NCBI GenBank assembly: GCA_944326335.1
Contig: CALVDM010000005.1
Location: 44,954-108,953, forward strand
DNA length: 64,000 nt
Reading direction: 5' to 3'
Origin: an uncultured Bacteroidales bacterium
GTDB lineage: Bacteria; Bacteroidota; Bacteroidia; Bacteroidales; UBA932
Numbering within the stretch: position 1 is the first letter of the stretch; each line of letters begins with the position of its first letter. Shown one piece after another: positions 53,063-61,505 of this stretch. A program made the translations under genes and the position numbers. A model generated the notes under the pieces. It had not been told where the DNA came from, ran no database searches, and saw only the letters and a list, made by a program, of their open reading frames with translations.

Positions 53063-54016
53063 ATGAGACATTTCACCTCGGTAACTCAATTAGGCAACCT
53101 CGACGAGGCTTTCGCCAAAGCCAGGTACGTGAAGGAGAACCCGTTCGCCGACCAGCAGCTCGGGAAAAACAGGACTCTTCTGATGATTTTCTTCAACTCG
53201 AGCCTCAGGACAAGGCTCAGCACCCAGAAAGCGGCCATGAACCTCGGCATGAACGTGATTGTGCTCGACGTGAACCAGGGGGCGTGGAAACTGGAGACAG
53301 AGCGCGGGGTGATAATGGACGGTGACAAACCTGAACATCTTCTCGAAGCGATACCGGTGATGGGGTGCTACTGCGACATCATCGGAGTACGCTCCTTTGC
53401 AAGGTTCGAGAACAGGGAAGATGACTATAACGAAAAGATACTCGGGCAGTTCATACAGTATTCCGGCAAACCTGTGTTCAGCATGGAGGCTGCCACCAGA
53501 CATCCTTTGCAGACATTTGCCGACATGATAACAATAGAGGAATACCGCACGAAAGCCAGACCTAAGGTGGTCATGACCTGGGCTCCGCACCCGAAAGCAT
53601 TGCCGCAGGCTGTCCCGAACTCTTTCGCTGAAGGGATGAACATCATGGACTGCGAATTTGTCATAACACACCCTCACGGATATGAACTCGACCCCGCCTT
53701 CACTGGGAATGCAAGGATAGAATACGACCAGGACAAGGCATTCGAAGGGGCGGACTTCATCTATGCCAAGAACTGGGCGGCCTACACAGGGGACAACTAC
53801 GGGAAAGTGCTGAGCACGGACCGCAGCTGGACAGTGGACAGCCGCAAGATGGCCCTTACCGACAATGCGTACTTCATGCACTGCCTTCCGGTGAGAAGGA
53901 ACATGATAGTGACCGACGATGTCATCGAAAGTCCGCGGTCGATAGTCATCCCGGAGGCGGCGAACAGGGTGGTCTCAGCCCAGACCGTAATCAAGGAAAT
54001 CCTTCTGTCACTGTGA
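53063..54016 (+). CDS. argF': ArgF', N-succinylornithine transcarbamylase
   Basis: Transcarbamylase of 317 residues that uses N-succinylornithine and carbamoyl phosphate. The carbamoyl phosphate motif is Ser-Ser-Leu-Arg-Thr-Arg. Pro90 (Asp-Lys-Pro-Glu-His) is the residue known in B. fragilis SOTCase to favour the succinyl substrate; acetyl-specific AOTCase of Xanthomonas has Glu at the matching place. The His-Cys-Leu-Pro-Val-Arg-Arg C-terminal motif is present. The ATG at 53063 is preferred to an upstream TTG at 53048. The stop overlaps the argB region closely, fitting one operon. Confidence 0.93.
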   Translation: MRHFTSVTQLGNLDEAFAKARYVKENPFADQQLGKNRTLLMIFFNSSLRTRLSTQKAAMNLGMNVIVLDVNQGAWKLETERGVIMDGDKPEHLLEAIPVMGCYCDIIGVRSFARFENREDDYNEKILGQFIQYSGKPVFSMEAATRHPLQTFADMITIEEYRTKARPKVVMTWAPHPKALPQAVPNSFAEGMNIMDCEFVITHPHGYELDPAFTGNARIEYDQDKAFEGADFIYAKNWAAYTGDNYGKVLSTDRSWTVDSRKMALTDNAYFMHCLPVRRNMIVTDDVIESPRSIVIPEAANRVVSAQTVIKEILLSL

Positions 54017-54021
54017 GAAAG

Positions 54022-54828
54022 ATGATGCAGACAATGGACAGGATACAGGTGTTCAAGATAGGCGGGAATGTCGTGGACAACCCGGAGAAACTGGAGAGGT
54101 TCGCGGCAGACTTCGCGGCAGTGCCCGGAGCCAAGGTCCTGGTACACGGCGGCGGAGCAATAGCCAGCCAGATGCAGAAGAAACTCGGTTTCGAACCGGT
54201 GATGATAGAAGGGCGGAGAGTGACAGACGCCGACACCCTCAGGATAGTCACGATGGTATATGCAGGGTGGTGCAACAAGAGCATAGTGGCCCTGCTGCAG
54301 AAAAACGGATGCAATGCGATAGGGCTGTCCGGTGCGGACGGAGGCGTGATAAAAGCGGTGAAAAGGCCGCCGGTCAGGCTTGCCTCCACGGGGGAAACGG
54401 TGGACTACGGCTTCGTGGGAGACCTGAAGGCGGAGAATATCGACAGCGGGTTCATTGTCAGGCTCATGGAAGCCGGCATGACACCGGTGTTCTGCGCCAT
54501 AACATGCTCGGCTGACGGACAGCTGCTGAACACCAATGCCGACACCGTGGCATCAGGGATAGCCGTAAGCCTCGCCTCGACAGCCCCAACAGACCTTGTC
54601 TATTGCTTCGAAAAGGACGGGGTGCTGCGCAACATGGATGACAATTCCTCCCTCATCACGAAGATGACAAGAGAAGACTTCGGTAAGCTCAAGGCCGGAG
54701 GGATTGTGGCCGGCGGCATGCTGCCCAAGATAGAAAATGCGTTCAAGGCGATTGACGAGGGTGTACGCAGCGTCGTAATCAAGAATTCCGACAACATCGC
54801 CAATGACAGGCAGACCACAATCTGCTGA
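54022..54828 (+). CDS. argB: ArgB, N-acylglutamate kinase
   Basis: Kinase of the acylated glutamate gamma-carboxyl, about 268 residues. It shows the amino-acid kinase fold: Lys-Ile-Gly-Gly-Asn near the start, His-Gly-Gly-Gly-Ala-Ile loop (~39-44), Gly-Ala-Asp-Gly-Gly and the Asn-Thr-Asn-Ala-Asp segment for ATP/substrate. The start may be any of the ATGs at 54022, 54025 or 54034; a GTG at 54013 overlaps the argF' stop. It precedes the deacylase gene by 12 bases. In this organism the acyl group may be succinyl. Confidence 0.92.
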   Translation: MMQTMDRIQVFKIGGNVVDNPEKLERFAADFAAVPGAKVLVHGGGAIASQMQKKLGFEPVMIEGRRVTDADTLRIVTMVYAGWCNKSIVALLQKNGCNAIGLSGADGGVIKAVKRPPVRLASTGETVDYGFVGDLKAENIDSGFIVRLMEAGMTPVFCAITCSADGQLLNTNADTVASGIAVSLASTAPTDLVYCFEKDGVLRNMDDNSSLITKMTREDFGKLKAGGIVAGGMLPKIENAFKAIDEGVRSVVIKNSDNIANDRQTTIC

Positions 54829-54840
54829 ATACCGTAGAAA

Positions 54841-56001
54841 ATGGAAAAACGCGACAAATATGTCCGGGAAGCCGTGGAGCTGCTGCGTTCCATGGTGGCT
54901 GTGCCGTCTGTCTCGTTCGACGAAGCCAAAGTGTGCAGCCTCATTTCAGAGACACTGGAAGCCAGAGGCATCCCCCACCACGTGGTCGGGAACAACATTG
55001 TGGCTACATGCAGGGATTTCGACGCGGACAGGAAGACCATGATGCTGTGCGCCCACATCGACACGGTACCGCCGAACTCCGGCTATTCATTCGACCCGTA
55101 CAATCCCGACCAGGCAGCCGCGGAAAAGGCGACAGGGCTTGCAGCGGAAGAAGCAGTGTTCGGGCTCGGCAGCAACGACGACGGAGGCTCTGTCGTGGCC
55201 ATGTGCGCCGCCTTCGGACATTTCCAGGACAAGAAGCTGCCTTTCAACCTTGTACTGGTGCTCAGCTGTGAGGAAGAGCGTTCAGGGCCGGGCGGAATGT
55301 CCCGGATATGGGAGCATTTCGGCGAGATTGAAGGTATGGGGCCCGGCAACAGGCCGGACTGGGCCATAATCGGGGAACCTACGGGCATGAAAGCGGCCAC
55401 TTCCGAACGAGGGCTTCTCGTAATAGACGGGGAAGCCTCAGGAGTGAGCGGACATGCTGCAAGAGGGGAAGGCGTGAACGCCCTGTACCTGGCACTCGAG
55501 GACATAGACCGCCTCCGCAGGCATGAGTTCACGAAAATCTCCCCGACAATGGGGTCCGTGAGGCTCAATGTCACCCAGATAGAGGCAGGCACCGCGCACA
55601 ATGTGATACCGGACAGATGCCGCTTCGTGGTGGACATAAGGCCTACGGAGATGTACGGGAACCTGGAGATTCTGCAGGAGCTGCAGAAGATATGCAGGAG
55701 CACGCTGAAGGCAAGGAATCTCAACAACCGGTCTTCCGCCACCATGCATGGCTCCCCGCTGCTCGAGTGTGCAAGGCAGCTCGGGATAGAGACATTCTCC
55801 TCCCCTACCACTTCGGACTGGATAAGGATAGGATGCGATGCAGTGAAGATGGGACCCGGGGAATCCGGACGCTCGCACAGGAAAGACGAATTCATCACCG
55901 TCCGTGAAATCAGGGACGGGATTGACGGATATATACGGTTCATTGAAAAATTTTCTGGAATATATGGCAACACTATGGAACAAAGGGACAAAGGCCTCTG
56001 A
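54841..56001 (+). CDS. argE: M20 deacylase, ArgE-like (acyl-ornithine/citrulline deacylase)
   Basis: Zinc-dependent M20-family deacylase of 386 residues that should remove the acyl group late in arginine synthesis. Metal-site segments are Cys-Ala-His-Ile-Asp-Thr-Val-Pro, Gly-Ser-Asn-Asp-Asp-Gly-Gly and Ser-Cys-Glu-Glu-Glu-Arg, with a dimerisation lid domain (~190-300). DapE is a close relative in fold, so the name rests on the gene's place between argB and argH. Because transcarbamylation acts on the N-succinyl form, the substrate may be N-succinylcitrulline. It overlaps argH by 38 bases. Confidence 0.85.
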   Translation: MEKRDKYVREAVELLRSMVAVPSVSFDEAKVCSLISETLEARGIPHHVVGNNIVATCRDFDADRKTMMLCAHIDTVPPNSGYSFDPYNPDQAAAEKATGLAAEEAVFGLGSNDDGGSVVAMCAAFGHFQDKKLPFNLVLVLSCEEERSGPGGMSRIWEHFGEIEGMGPGNRPDWAIIGEPTGMKAATSERGLLVIDGEASGVSGHAARGEGVNALYLALEDIDRLRRHEFTKISPTMGSVRLNVTQIEAGTAHNVIPDRCRFVVDIRPTEMYGNLEILQELQKICRSTLKARNLNNRSSATMHGSPLLECARQLGIETFSSPTTSDWIRIGCDAVKMGPGESGRSHRKDEFITVREIRDGIDGYIRFIEKFSGIYGNTMEQRDKGL

Positions 56002-57253
56002 CATCGTCGAGGATTTCACGGTAGGCAACGACAGGACTCTGGACATGGCACTTGCAAAATACGATGTCATCGGGTCGAAGGCACACATACGGATGCTCGA
56101 ATCCATCGGGCTGCTCACCCGTGATGAGCTGGAGACGCTTTCCGCCGCCCTTGACGTGATACTTTCGGAAATAGAGGAAGGGAAATTCGTGCTTGAGGAT
56201 GATGTGGAGGACATACACTCGCAGGTGGAGCTGCTGCTCACCCGCAGACTCGGAGACATGGGAAAGAAAATCCATTCGGGACGTTCGAGGAACGACCAGG
56301 TGCTGGTGGACGTGAAGCTTTTCCTCATGGACGAGCTCAAAAAGGTCAGGGACGGGATGCTCGAGCTGTCAGGCATGCTCCGGTCTCTCAGCGAAAAGTA
56401 CAGGGACGTGATGCTGCCGGGATACACCCACGGGCAGGTGGCCATGCCTTCGTCCTTCGGGCTGTGGTTCGGGGCGTATGCGGAATCCCTTGCTGACGAC
56501 ATGTACATGGTCCGGGGAGCATACCACCTCGTCTCCCAGAATCCTCTCGGCTCGGCCGCAGGATACGGCAGTTCCTTCCCTCTCGACAGGGAGATGACCA
56601 CGAGGCTGCTCGGTTTCGAAGACCTGGACTACAATGCCATAGCCGCCCAGCTCAGCAGAGGCAAGTCAGAAAGGGCAGTGGCTTCGGCGATAGGCGGAGT
56701 CGCCCTCACGCTCAACAAGTTCGCAGCCGACTGCTGCCTGTACATGTGCCCCAACTTCGGATTCATATCATTCCCCGAGGAACTCACCACGGGCTCCAGC
56801 ATCATGCCGCACAAGAAAAACCCTGATGTCTGGGAAATCATCCGGGGGAACTGCAACAGAATCATGGCCGCGGAAAACGAGATATCAATGCTCTGCAGCA
56901 ACATGCCGCACGGCTACCACAGGGATTTCCAGCTGCTGAAGGACATACTGTTCCCGGCATTGGAGTCGATACACCGCTGCATAGCCATGACATGCTTCAT
57001 GCTTAAGGAGATACGTGTAAATACGGACATCCTCGACTCCCCTATCTACGACTACCTGTTCACCGTTGAGGAAGTGAACAGGCGTGTCCTTGCCGGAATG
57101 CCGTTCAGAGATGCATACAGGAGTGTAGGAGTGGAGGTCAACGAAGGTAAATTCCACGCGGAGAAGACCGTGCACCACACCCACGTCGGCAGCATCGGGA
57201 ACCTATGCAACGACAGGATAGCGGAAAAGATGCGGAAGGCTGCCGATTTCTGA
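55964..57253 (+). CDS. argH: ArgH, argininosuccinate lyase
   Basis: Last enzyme of arginine synthesis, splitting argininosuccinate to arginine and fumarate. The 429-residue protein from the ATG at 55964 has the fumarase/aspartase-superfamily signature Gly-Ser-Ser-Ile-Met-Pro-His-Lys-Lys-Asn-Pro with the catalytic Ser loop. An N-terminal Arg-Ser-Arg-Asn-Asp-Gln segment and a helical core also fit. The open frame extends to 55904 but would overlap the deacylase end more and lacks the typical start. It ends the second arginine block. Confidence 0.95.
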   Translation: MATLWNKGTKASDIVEDFTVGNDRTLDMALAKYDVIGSKAHIRMLESIGLLTRDELETLSAALDVILSEIEEGKFVLEDDVEDIHSQVELLLTRRLGDMGKKIHSGRSRNDQVLVDVKLFLMDELKKVRDGMLELSGMLRSLSEKYRDVMLPGYTHGQVAMPSSFGLWFGAYAESLADDMYMVRGAYHLVSQNPLGSAAGYGSSFPLDREMTTRLLGFEDLDYNAIAAQLSRGKSERAVASAIGGVALTLNKFAADCCLYMCPNFGFISFPEELTTGSSIMPHKKNPDVWEIIRGNCNRIMAAENEISMLCSNMPHGYHRDFQLLKDILFPALESIHRCIAMTCFMLKEIRVNTDILDSPIYDYLFTVEEVNRRVLAGMPFRDAYRSVGVEVNEGKFHAEKTVHHTHVGSIGNLCNDRIAEKMRKAADF

Positions 57254-57294
57254 AAATTTCGGAGATTTATCCGTCTTTCTGCCGGGAAAAGTTG

Positions 57295-57302
57295 TATCTT
57301 TG
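57295..57302 (+). promoter_or_regulatory. Candidate -7 box for the small outer-membrane pair
   Basis: TATCTTTG, an exact TAnnTTTG match, ends 32 bases before the first ATG at 57335. Confidence 0.5.
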
Positions 57303-57334
57303 TATGTATTCGGATTCAATAAAATCGAAATAAA

Positions 57335-57781
57335 ATGAAAAAATTGATTCTTATCGCAGTTCTCGCACTCGGTATAGCATCCGTGGCAGCTGCGCAGCCA
57401 AGAGCAATCGGTGCAAGGCTAGGATGGGGCTTCGAGGCTTCATACCAGCACACCCTGGGGAACGACTTCGTGGAGGCAGACCTCGGTCTCTTCACGAACT
57501 CGCTTAATGTAGCCGCCGTGTACGACTTCATGATTGCACAGCCGGCATGGACCGACAGGGGCGAATGGGGCTTCTATGCAGGACCTGGCGCAGCCCTCGG
57601 TGTAGGACTCTGGGGGAACAACGGCTTCAACCTTGCCGCTGCCGGACAGGTGGGACTTGAATACACGTTCTGGTTCCCTCTCCAGCTGTCATTCGATGTC
57701 AGGGCACAGTTGGGATATACTTTCGGACACGCATTCTATTTCGGGATAGGCCCTGCCCTCTCCGTCAGATACAGATTCTGA
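57335..57781 (+). CDS. Small outer-membrane beta-barrel protein 1
   Basis: A 148-residue protein with a signal peptide (~1-20, Ala-Ala-Ala-Gln), then an 8-strand-like barrel pattern ending in Val-Arg-Tyr-Arg-Phe. The segment Gln-Pro-Arg-Ala-Ile-Gly right after the signal recurs in the next gene. It resembles small OmpX/OmpW-like barrels, but no known family motif was recognised. It forms a pair with its downstream paralogue, seven bases apart. Confidence 0.8.
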   Translation: MKKLILIAVLALGIASVAAAQPRAIGARLGWGFEASYQHTLGNDFVEADLGLFTNSLNVAAVYDFMIAQPAWTDRGEWGFYAGPGAALGVGLWGNNGFNLAAAGQVGLEYTFWFPLQLSFDVRAQLGYTFGHAFYFGIGPALSVRYRF

Positions 57782-57788
57782 CACTTGT

Positions 57789-58370
57789 ATGAAAAGGATT
57801 TCAGCCTTGATAATCCTGTGTCTGGCAGGCTTGCTCGGAGCATCTGCGCAGCCGCGGGCAATCGGGATAAGGTCCGGCATCACCGGACTGGATGTCAGCT
57901 ACCTGCATGACACGGGCAAGAAGAGTTTTGTACAGACGGAACTCAGCGTGGATTTCGGATATGCAGGCAGCGCAGCACCGGGATTCAAGGCGACAGCCCT
58001 GTACAATTTCGTGGTGGCGAGACCGGCCTGGACAGACAAGGGGTCATGGGCCATATATACCGGCCCGGGACTCTCTCTCGGATATGTGCAGGACCGTGTG
58101 AACTACAGGGAAGGGAATTTCAGATACCATCCTCTCGACTACGGATTCATGCTCTCGATAGCTGTGCAGGCAGGTCTGGAGTACACGTTCGACTTCCCTC
58201 TTCAGCTGGCAGCGGACCTCCGCCCGTATTTCGGCATGCACGTGAATGACGGAGTCACACGGAGAGTCGATGCAATAACAGACAGGGTCGAGTTCAAGAG
58301 CAAGACCAGCTTCTACAACAACGGATGGTTCGGATTCATACCTTCCATCTCCATAAGATACAGATTCTGA
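57789..58370 (+). CDS. Small outer-membrane beta-barrel protein 2 (paralogue)
   Basis: A 193-residue paralogue of the preceding gene: a signal peptide ending near Ala-Ser-Ala-Gln, the same Gln-Pro-Arg-Ala-Ile-Gly start, a Pro-Ala-Trp-Thr-Asp-(Lys/Arg)-Gly strand, a Tyr-Thr-(Phe/Gly) strand and a terminal Ile-Arg-Tyr-Arg-Phe. It has a longer middle loop (~105-175). Tandem placement and matching ends indicate duplication. Function unknown. A strong terminator follows at 58398. Confidence 0.8.
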   Translation: MKRISALIILCLAGLLGASAQPRAIGIRSGITGLDVSYLHDTGKKSFVQTELSVDFGYAGSAAPGFKATALYNFVVARPAWTDKGSWAIYTGPGLSLGYVQDRVNYREGNFRYHPLDYGFMLSIAVQAGLEYTFDFPLQLAADLRPYFGMHVNDGVTRRVDAITDRVEFKSKTSFYNNGWFGFIPSISIRYRF

Positions 58371-58397
58371 CACGCCATAGGGTCTGAAAGACATTTT

Positions 58398-58435
58398 GGG
58401 GGTTGTGACCAAAACGGTTTCCGGTCACAACCCCC
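58398..58435. terminator. Terminator after the small outer-membrane pair
   Basis: GGGGGTTGTGACC and GGTCACAACCCCC form a perfect 13-bp stem with a 12-base loop, flanked by TTTT and ATTTT. It separates the plus-strand pair from the minus-strand rnf operon end and can act in both directions. Confidence 0.75.
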
Positions 58436-58444
58436 ATTTTCATG

Positions 58445-58672
58445 TCACGGATTCATAAGGTCGGCATTGACAAAACCGTTTATCTCCTGAATCAGGGCCA
58501 CCGAAGCCATGGCCTTCGCTTTCAGAGCCTCGTCTTCAGCCAGTTCGGCAGCCGAGAGAAAAGCGTTGATTGCATCCCCGAAACGGGCATTCCGACGATA
58601 AAAGACACCCAGGTCATACCACTCAGAGGCAGACCCGGGTGTCATTGTATTGTTTACATCCTCCATATCCAT
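58445..58672 (-). CDS. Small TPR-like protein at the end of the rnf operon
   Basis: A 75-residue acidic, Ala-rich, all-helical protein. Residues ~17-50 follow a tetratricopeptide pattern (Trp-Tyr-Asp-Leu-Gly, Gly-Asp-Ala-Ile-Asn-Ala-Phe). It starts 21 bases beyond the rnfA stop and ends just before the terminator, so it belongs to the rnf transcript. No signal peptide or enzyme motif. Its role, perhaps in assembly, is unknown. Confidence 0.6.
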   Translation of the reverse strand: MDMEDVNNTMTPGSASEWYDLGVFYRRNARFGDAINAFLSAAELAEDEALKAKAMASVALIQEINGFVNADLMNP

Positions 58673-58693
58673 GAAAGACTTTCAGGGCTGTCT

Positions 58694-59296
58694 CTAAACC
58701 AGTCCCGAGAATCCCATAAAGGCCATGGCGAGGATGCTTGCAGTCACAAGAGCGATAGGAATGCCCTTGAACGGCTTAGGCACCTTGTTCAGGGCTATCT
58801 GCTCGCGCAATCCGGCAAAAAGAATCATTGCAAGTCCGAATCCGAGCGATGTCGCGAATGCGAACACCACGGACTCGCCGAGATTCAGCTTGTGAGGCTC
58901 CGCCCCGCCGTATGTGAACTCATTGGTCACGACCATGAGGGCGACTCCGAGCACGGCGCAGTTGGTGGTTATCAGGGGGAGGAAAATCCCCAAGGCCTGG
59001 TACAATGCCGGGCTCACCTTCTTGAGCACTATTTCGACCATCTGCACAAGGGCTGCAATGATGAGGATGAACGCAATGGTCTGCATGAACTCGATATGGA
59101 GCGGCACAAGCACGTAATACTGGAAAAGATAGGTCACCAGGGTCGCGAGTGTTATCACGAAGCACACCGCCCCGGACATGCCTGTCGCCGTGCTAAGTTT
59201 GTTGGACACTCCCAGGAACGGGCAGATACCCATGAACTGGGAGAGCAGGATATTGTTGACGAATATCGCTGAAATGATAATCAATATATATTCCAT
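58694..59296 (-). CDS. rnfA: RnfA, ion-translocating ferredoxin:NAD oxidoreductase subunit A
   Basis: Inner-membrane subunit of 200 residues with six hydrophobic helices, starting with a strongly hydrophobic Ile-Leu-Ile-Ile-Ile segment. It carries Phe-Met-Gly-Ile-Cys-Pro-Phe-Leu-Gly-Val-Ser-Asn near residue 25 and Thr-Asn-Cys-Ala-Val-Leu-Gly near residue 110, where the paired RnfA/RnfE cysteines hold a membrane Fe-S centre. It follows rnfE by 26 bases. Confidence 0.95.
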   Translation of the reverse strand: MEYILIIISAIFVNNILLSQFMGICPFLGVSNKLSTATGMSGAVCFVITLATLVTYLFQYYVLVPLHIEFMQTIAFILIIAALVQMVEIVLKKVSPALYQALGIFLPLITTNCAVLGVALMVVTNEFTYGGAEPHKLNLGESVVFAFATSLGFGLAMILFAGLREQIALNKVPKPFKGIPIALVTASILAMAFMGFSGLV

Positions 59297-59322
59297 GATT
59301 CTTCGGGTTTATCTGGTTGCAC

Positions 59323-59913
59323 TTACTCGCCTTTCCCTGAAGTCACCTTCTTGAAAAGCACGATGAGATAGGCAAGAGCCATGAAGGCACCGGGAGCAAG
59401 CACGAACACGAGGATGCCGTCCCCGTCGATGAACTTCCAGTTGAAAGCCGAGCCGCTGCCGAGAATCTCCCTTACCAGCCCGAGCAGAGTCAGGGCGAAG
59501 GTGAATCCTATGCCGATACCCAGTCCGTCACAGGCGGAATCCAACACGCTGTTCTTGTTTGCGAAGGCCTCCGCCCTGCCGAGGACGATGCAGTTCACGA
59601 CGATGAGCGGGATGAACAGTCCGAGAGTCTTATATATGTCCGGTGTGAAGGCCTGCATCACGAACTGGAGGATAGTCACGAATGCCGCGATTATCACGAT
59701 ATATGCAGGAATGCGGACCTTGTCCGGGATATACGGGGCAGTGGCCGAAATGGCCATGTTGGAGAGCACGAGCACGAAAAGCGTAGCGAGGCCCATGCTC
59801 ATCCCGTTTATTGCAGAGGTAGTGGTCGCAAGTGTAGGACACATGCCGAGCAGAAGGGAGAATGTAGGGTTCTCCTTTACGAAACCTTTAGTTATAAGCT
59901 GAAACTTTCTCAT
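59323..59913 (-). CDS. rnfE: RnfE, subunit E of the Rnf complex
   Basis: Inner-membrane subunit of 196 residues, homologous to RnfA in inverted topology. It has six hydrophobic helices, Leu-Gly-Met-Cys-Pro-Thr-Leu-Ala near residue 25 and Val-Asn-Cys-Ile-Val-Leu-Gly-Arg-Ala-Glu near residue 110. It begins three bases from the rnfG stop, so the genes are translationally close. It works with RnfA in ion translocation. Confidence 0.95.
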   Translation of the reverse strand: MRKFQLITKGFVKENPTFSLLLGMCPTLATTTSAINGMSMGLATLFVLVLSNMAISATAPYIPDKVRIPAYIVIIAAFVTILQFVMQAFTPDIYKTLGLFIPLIVVNCIVLGRAEAFANKNSVLDSACDGLGIGIGFTFALTLLGLVREILGSGSAFNWKFIDGDGILVFVLAPGAFMALAYLIVLFKKVTSGKGE

Positions 59914-59916
59914 AGT

Positions 59917-60495
59917 CTATTCTCCTTTATTGATTGAAACGATGGCGTCAAAGACAGTCACGGCTGTCTCTACAGCCTTCGAATATGCCCTCGAAGTGAT
60001 GGTGGAAGCTGTGATTGCATCCACGTCACCGCCGTCTTTCGTCACGGCAAGAGTCTTCTCCTCAGGATTCCAGTTCCTGAACTGGTCCGCGAACTCTGGC
60101 TCCACGCACTTTGCCCCGAGCCCCGGGGTCTCGCTCTGTGAGAGGACCGTCGTATTGTAGATGACTCTGTCTGCAGTCATACCCACCATTAGGGAAAGAG
60201 GACCGCCGTAGCCGACAGAGGATGTGTTGATGGCATAGCCCACCGGCTGTCCGCCCTTGCTTACCACATAATACGGATATTTCCTGCCGGACACCTCTAT
60301 GGTATCGCTCACAGGCTCCCCCTCGAATTCAGGGACAACCTGTGCGATTGCGCTTATTGTCTTGTTGTGCTCTGCCACCTCGATAGGCTCCTTAGTTATG
60401 GCATACACCGCTGCGAGCAGGGCGGAAGCCACGAGACACACGGCGAAGAGGCAGAGGGTCATGTTCTTGAATGAAGATTGTACAGCCATTGTCAA
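59917..60495 (-). CDS. rnfG: RnfG, FMN-binding subunit G
   Basis: Periplasm-facing subunit of 192 residues with one N-terminal transmembrane helix (~10-30) and an FMN-binding domain. The covalent FMN site is the Thr in Asp-Ala-Ile-Thr-Ala-Ser-Thr-Ile-Thr-Ser near residue 165. The Val-Gly-Tyr-Gly-Gly-Pro-Leu segment is typical of the domain. Its start overlaps the rnfD stop by four bases (ATGA). Confidence 0.95.
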   Translation of the reverse strand: MTMAVQSSFKNMTLCLFAVCLVASALLAAVYAITKEPIEVAEHNKTISAIAQVVPEFEGEPVSDTIEVSGRKYPYYVVSKGGQPVGYAINTSSVGYGGPLSLMVGMTADRVIYNTTVLSQSETPGLGAKCVEPEFADQFRNWNPEEKTLAVTKDGGDVDAITASTITSRAYSKAVETAVTVFDAIVSINKGE

Positions 60496-61478
60496 GCCCT
60501 CCCGAATTTCTTTTGTTTGCAGAATCTGTTTATGAGAGGTACAGTCGAGTTCATGATGAGGATAGCGAACGACATTCCCTCAGGATATGAACCGAAATAC
60601 CTTATCAGCATCGTTATGATACCGATTCCGACACCGAATATGATGCCTCCCTTGTCACTCATAGGAGATGTCACGTAGTCCGTGGCCATGAACACCGAGC
60701 CGAGAAGCACGCCTCCCGTGAGGAGGTTGAACAGAGGGTCGGTGTACTGTGACGGGTCTATGAGCCAGAAAATTCCGGAGAAGACAGCCACGGTGACGAG
60801 AATGGACAATGTGATGTACGGACGTATCACCCTGCGGGCGAGCATGTATATGAATCCGAGAATCACAGCTATGGCTGAAATCTCTCCCGCAGAACCTCCG
60901 ATGTTGACAAACAGCATCTGGAGATATGAGAAGTCGTTGGCGGCGAAAATCTGGTCCAAAGTCTGGCCCTGCAGAAGCCCTTCCTTCACAATGCCCAGAG
61001 GTGTGGCTCCGGTGACTGCGTCAGCGCCTCCGATGAAACCCTTGGCCCCGCCCCATGTAGTCATTGCCACAGGGAAGGATATGAGCAGGAACACACGGCC
61101 GGTGATTGCCGGGTTGAACACGTTCTGTCCGAGGCCGCCGAAAGTCATCTTGGCTACACCTATCGCAACGATGGAACCTATCACCGCCACCCACCACGGA
61201 GTTGTCGGAGGAAGGTTTAAAGCCAGTATGATGCCGGTCACCAGGGCAGACAAATCTCCGATGGTGGAAGGCCTCTTCATCAGATATCTTGTTATGAGAT
61301 ATTCCAGCAGCACGCAGGAAATCACGCAACTTGCAAGCACAGCCAGCGCAGACCAGCCGTAGAAAAGCACCGTCACCAGCACGGATGGCAGGAGCGCTAT
61401 CACCACGTCCAGCATCAGGCTGCGCGTGGAAGTCTTGCTGTGTATATGCGGTGATGGTGAAACTATCAGTTTGTTCAT
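60492..61478 (-). CDS. rnfD: RnfD, FMN-binding membrane subunit D
   Basis: Integral inner-membrane subunit of 328 residues with about nine helices. The covalent FMN Thr is in Ala-Val-Thr-Gly-Ala-Thr-Pro-Leu near residue 155. The Gly-Gly-Leu-Gly-Gln-Asn-Val-Phe-Asn-Pro-Ala segment before it is the family signature. It lies 27 bases after rnfC. Confidence 0.95.
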   Translation of the reverse strand: MNKLIVSPSPHIHSKTSTRSLMLDVVIALLPSVLVTVLFYGWSALAVLASCVISCVLLEYLITRYLMKRPSTIGDLSALVTGIILALNLPPTTPWWVAVIGSIVAIGVAKMTFGGLGQNVFNPAITGRVFLLISFPVAMTTWGGAKGFIGGADAVTGATPLGIVKEGLLQGQTLDQIFAANDFSYLQMLFVNIGGSAGEISAIAVILGFIYMLARRVIRPYITLSILVTVAVFSGIFWLIDPSQYTDPLFNLLTGGVLLGSVFMATDYVTSPMSDKGGIIFGVGIGIITMLIRYFGSYPEGMSFAILIMNSTVPLINRFCKQKKFGRA

Positions 61479-61505
61479 CTCAGTATCTGTTTAAAGTTCT
61501 TTATA

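Noticed and set aside
57254-58444. Hairpin-flanked region checked for tRNA or small RNA genes
   Set aside because: No cloverleaf or conserved tRNA elements were seen; the hairpin at 58398 is best read as a terminator.
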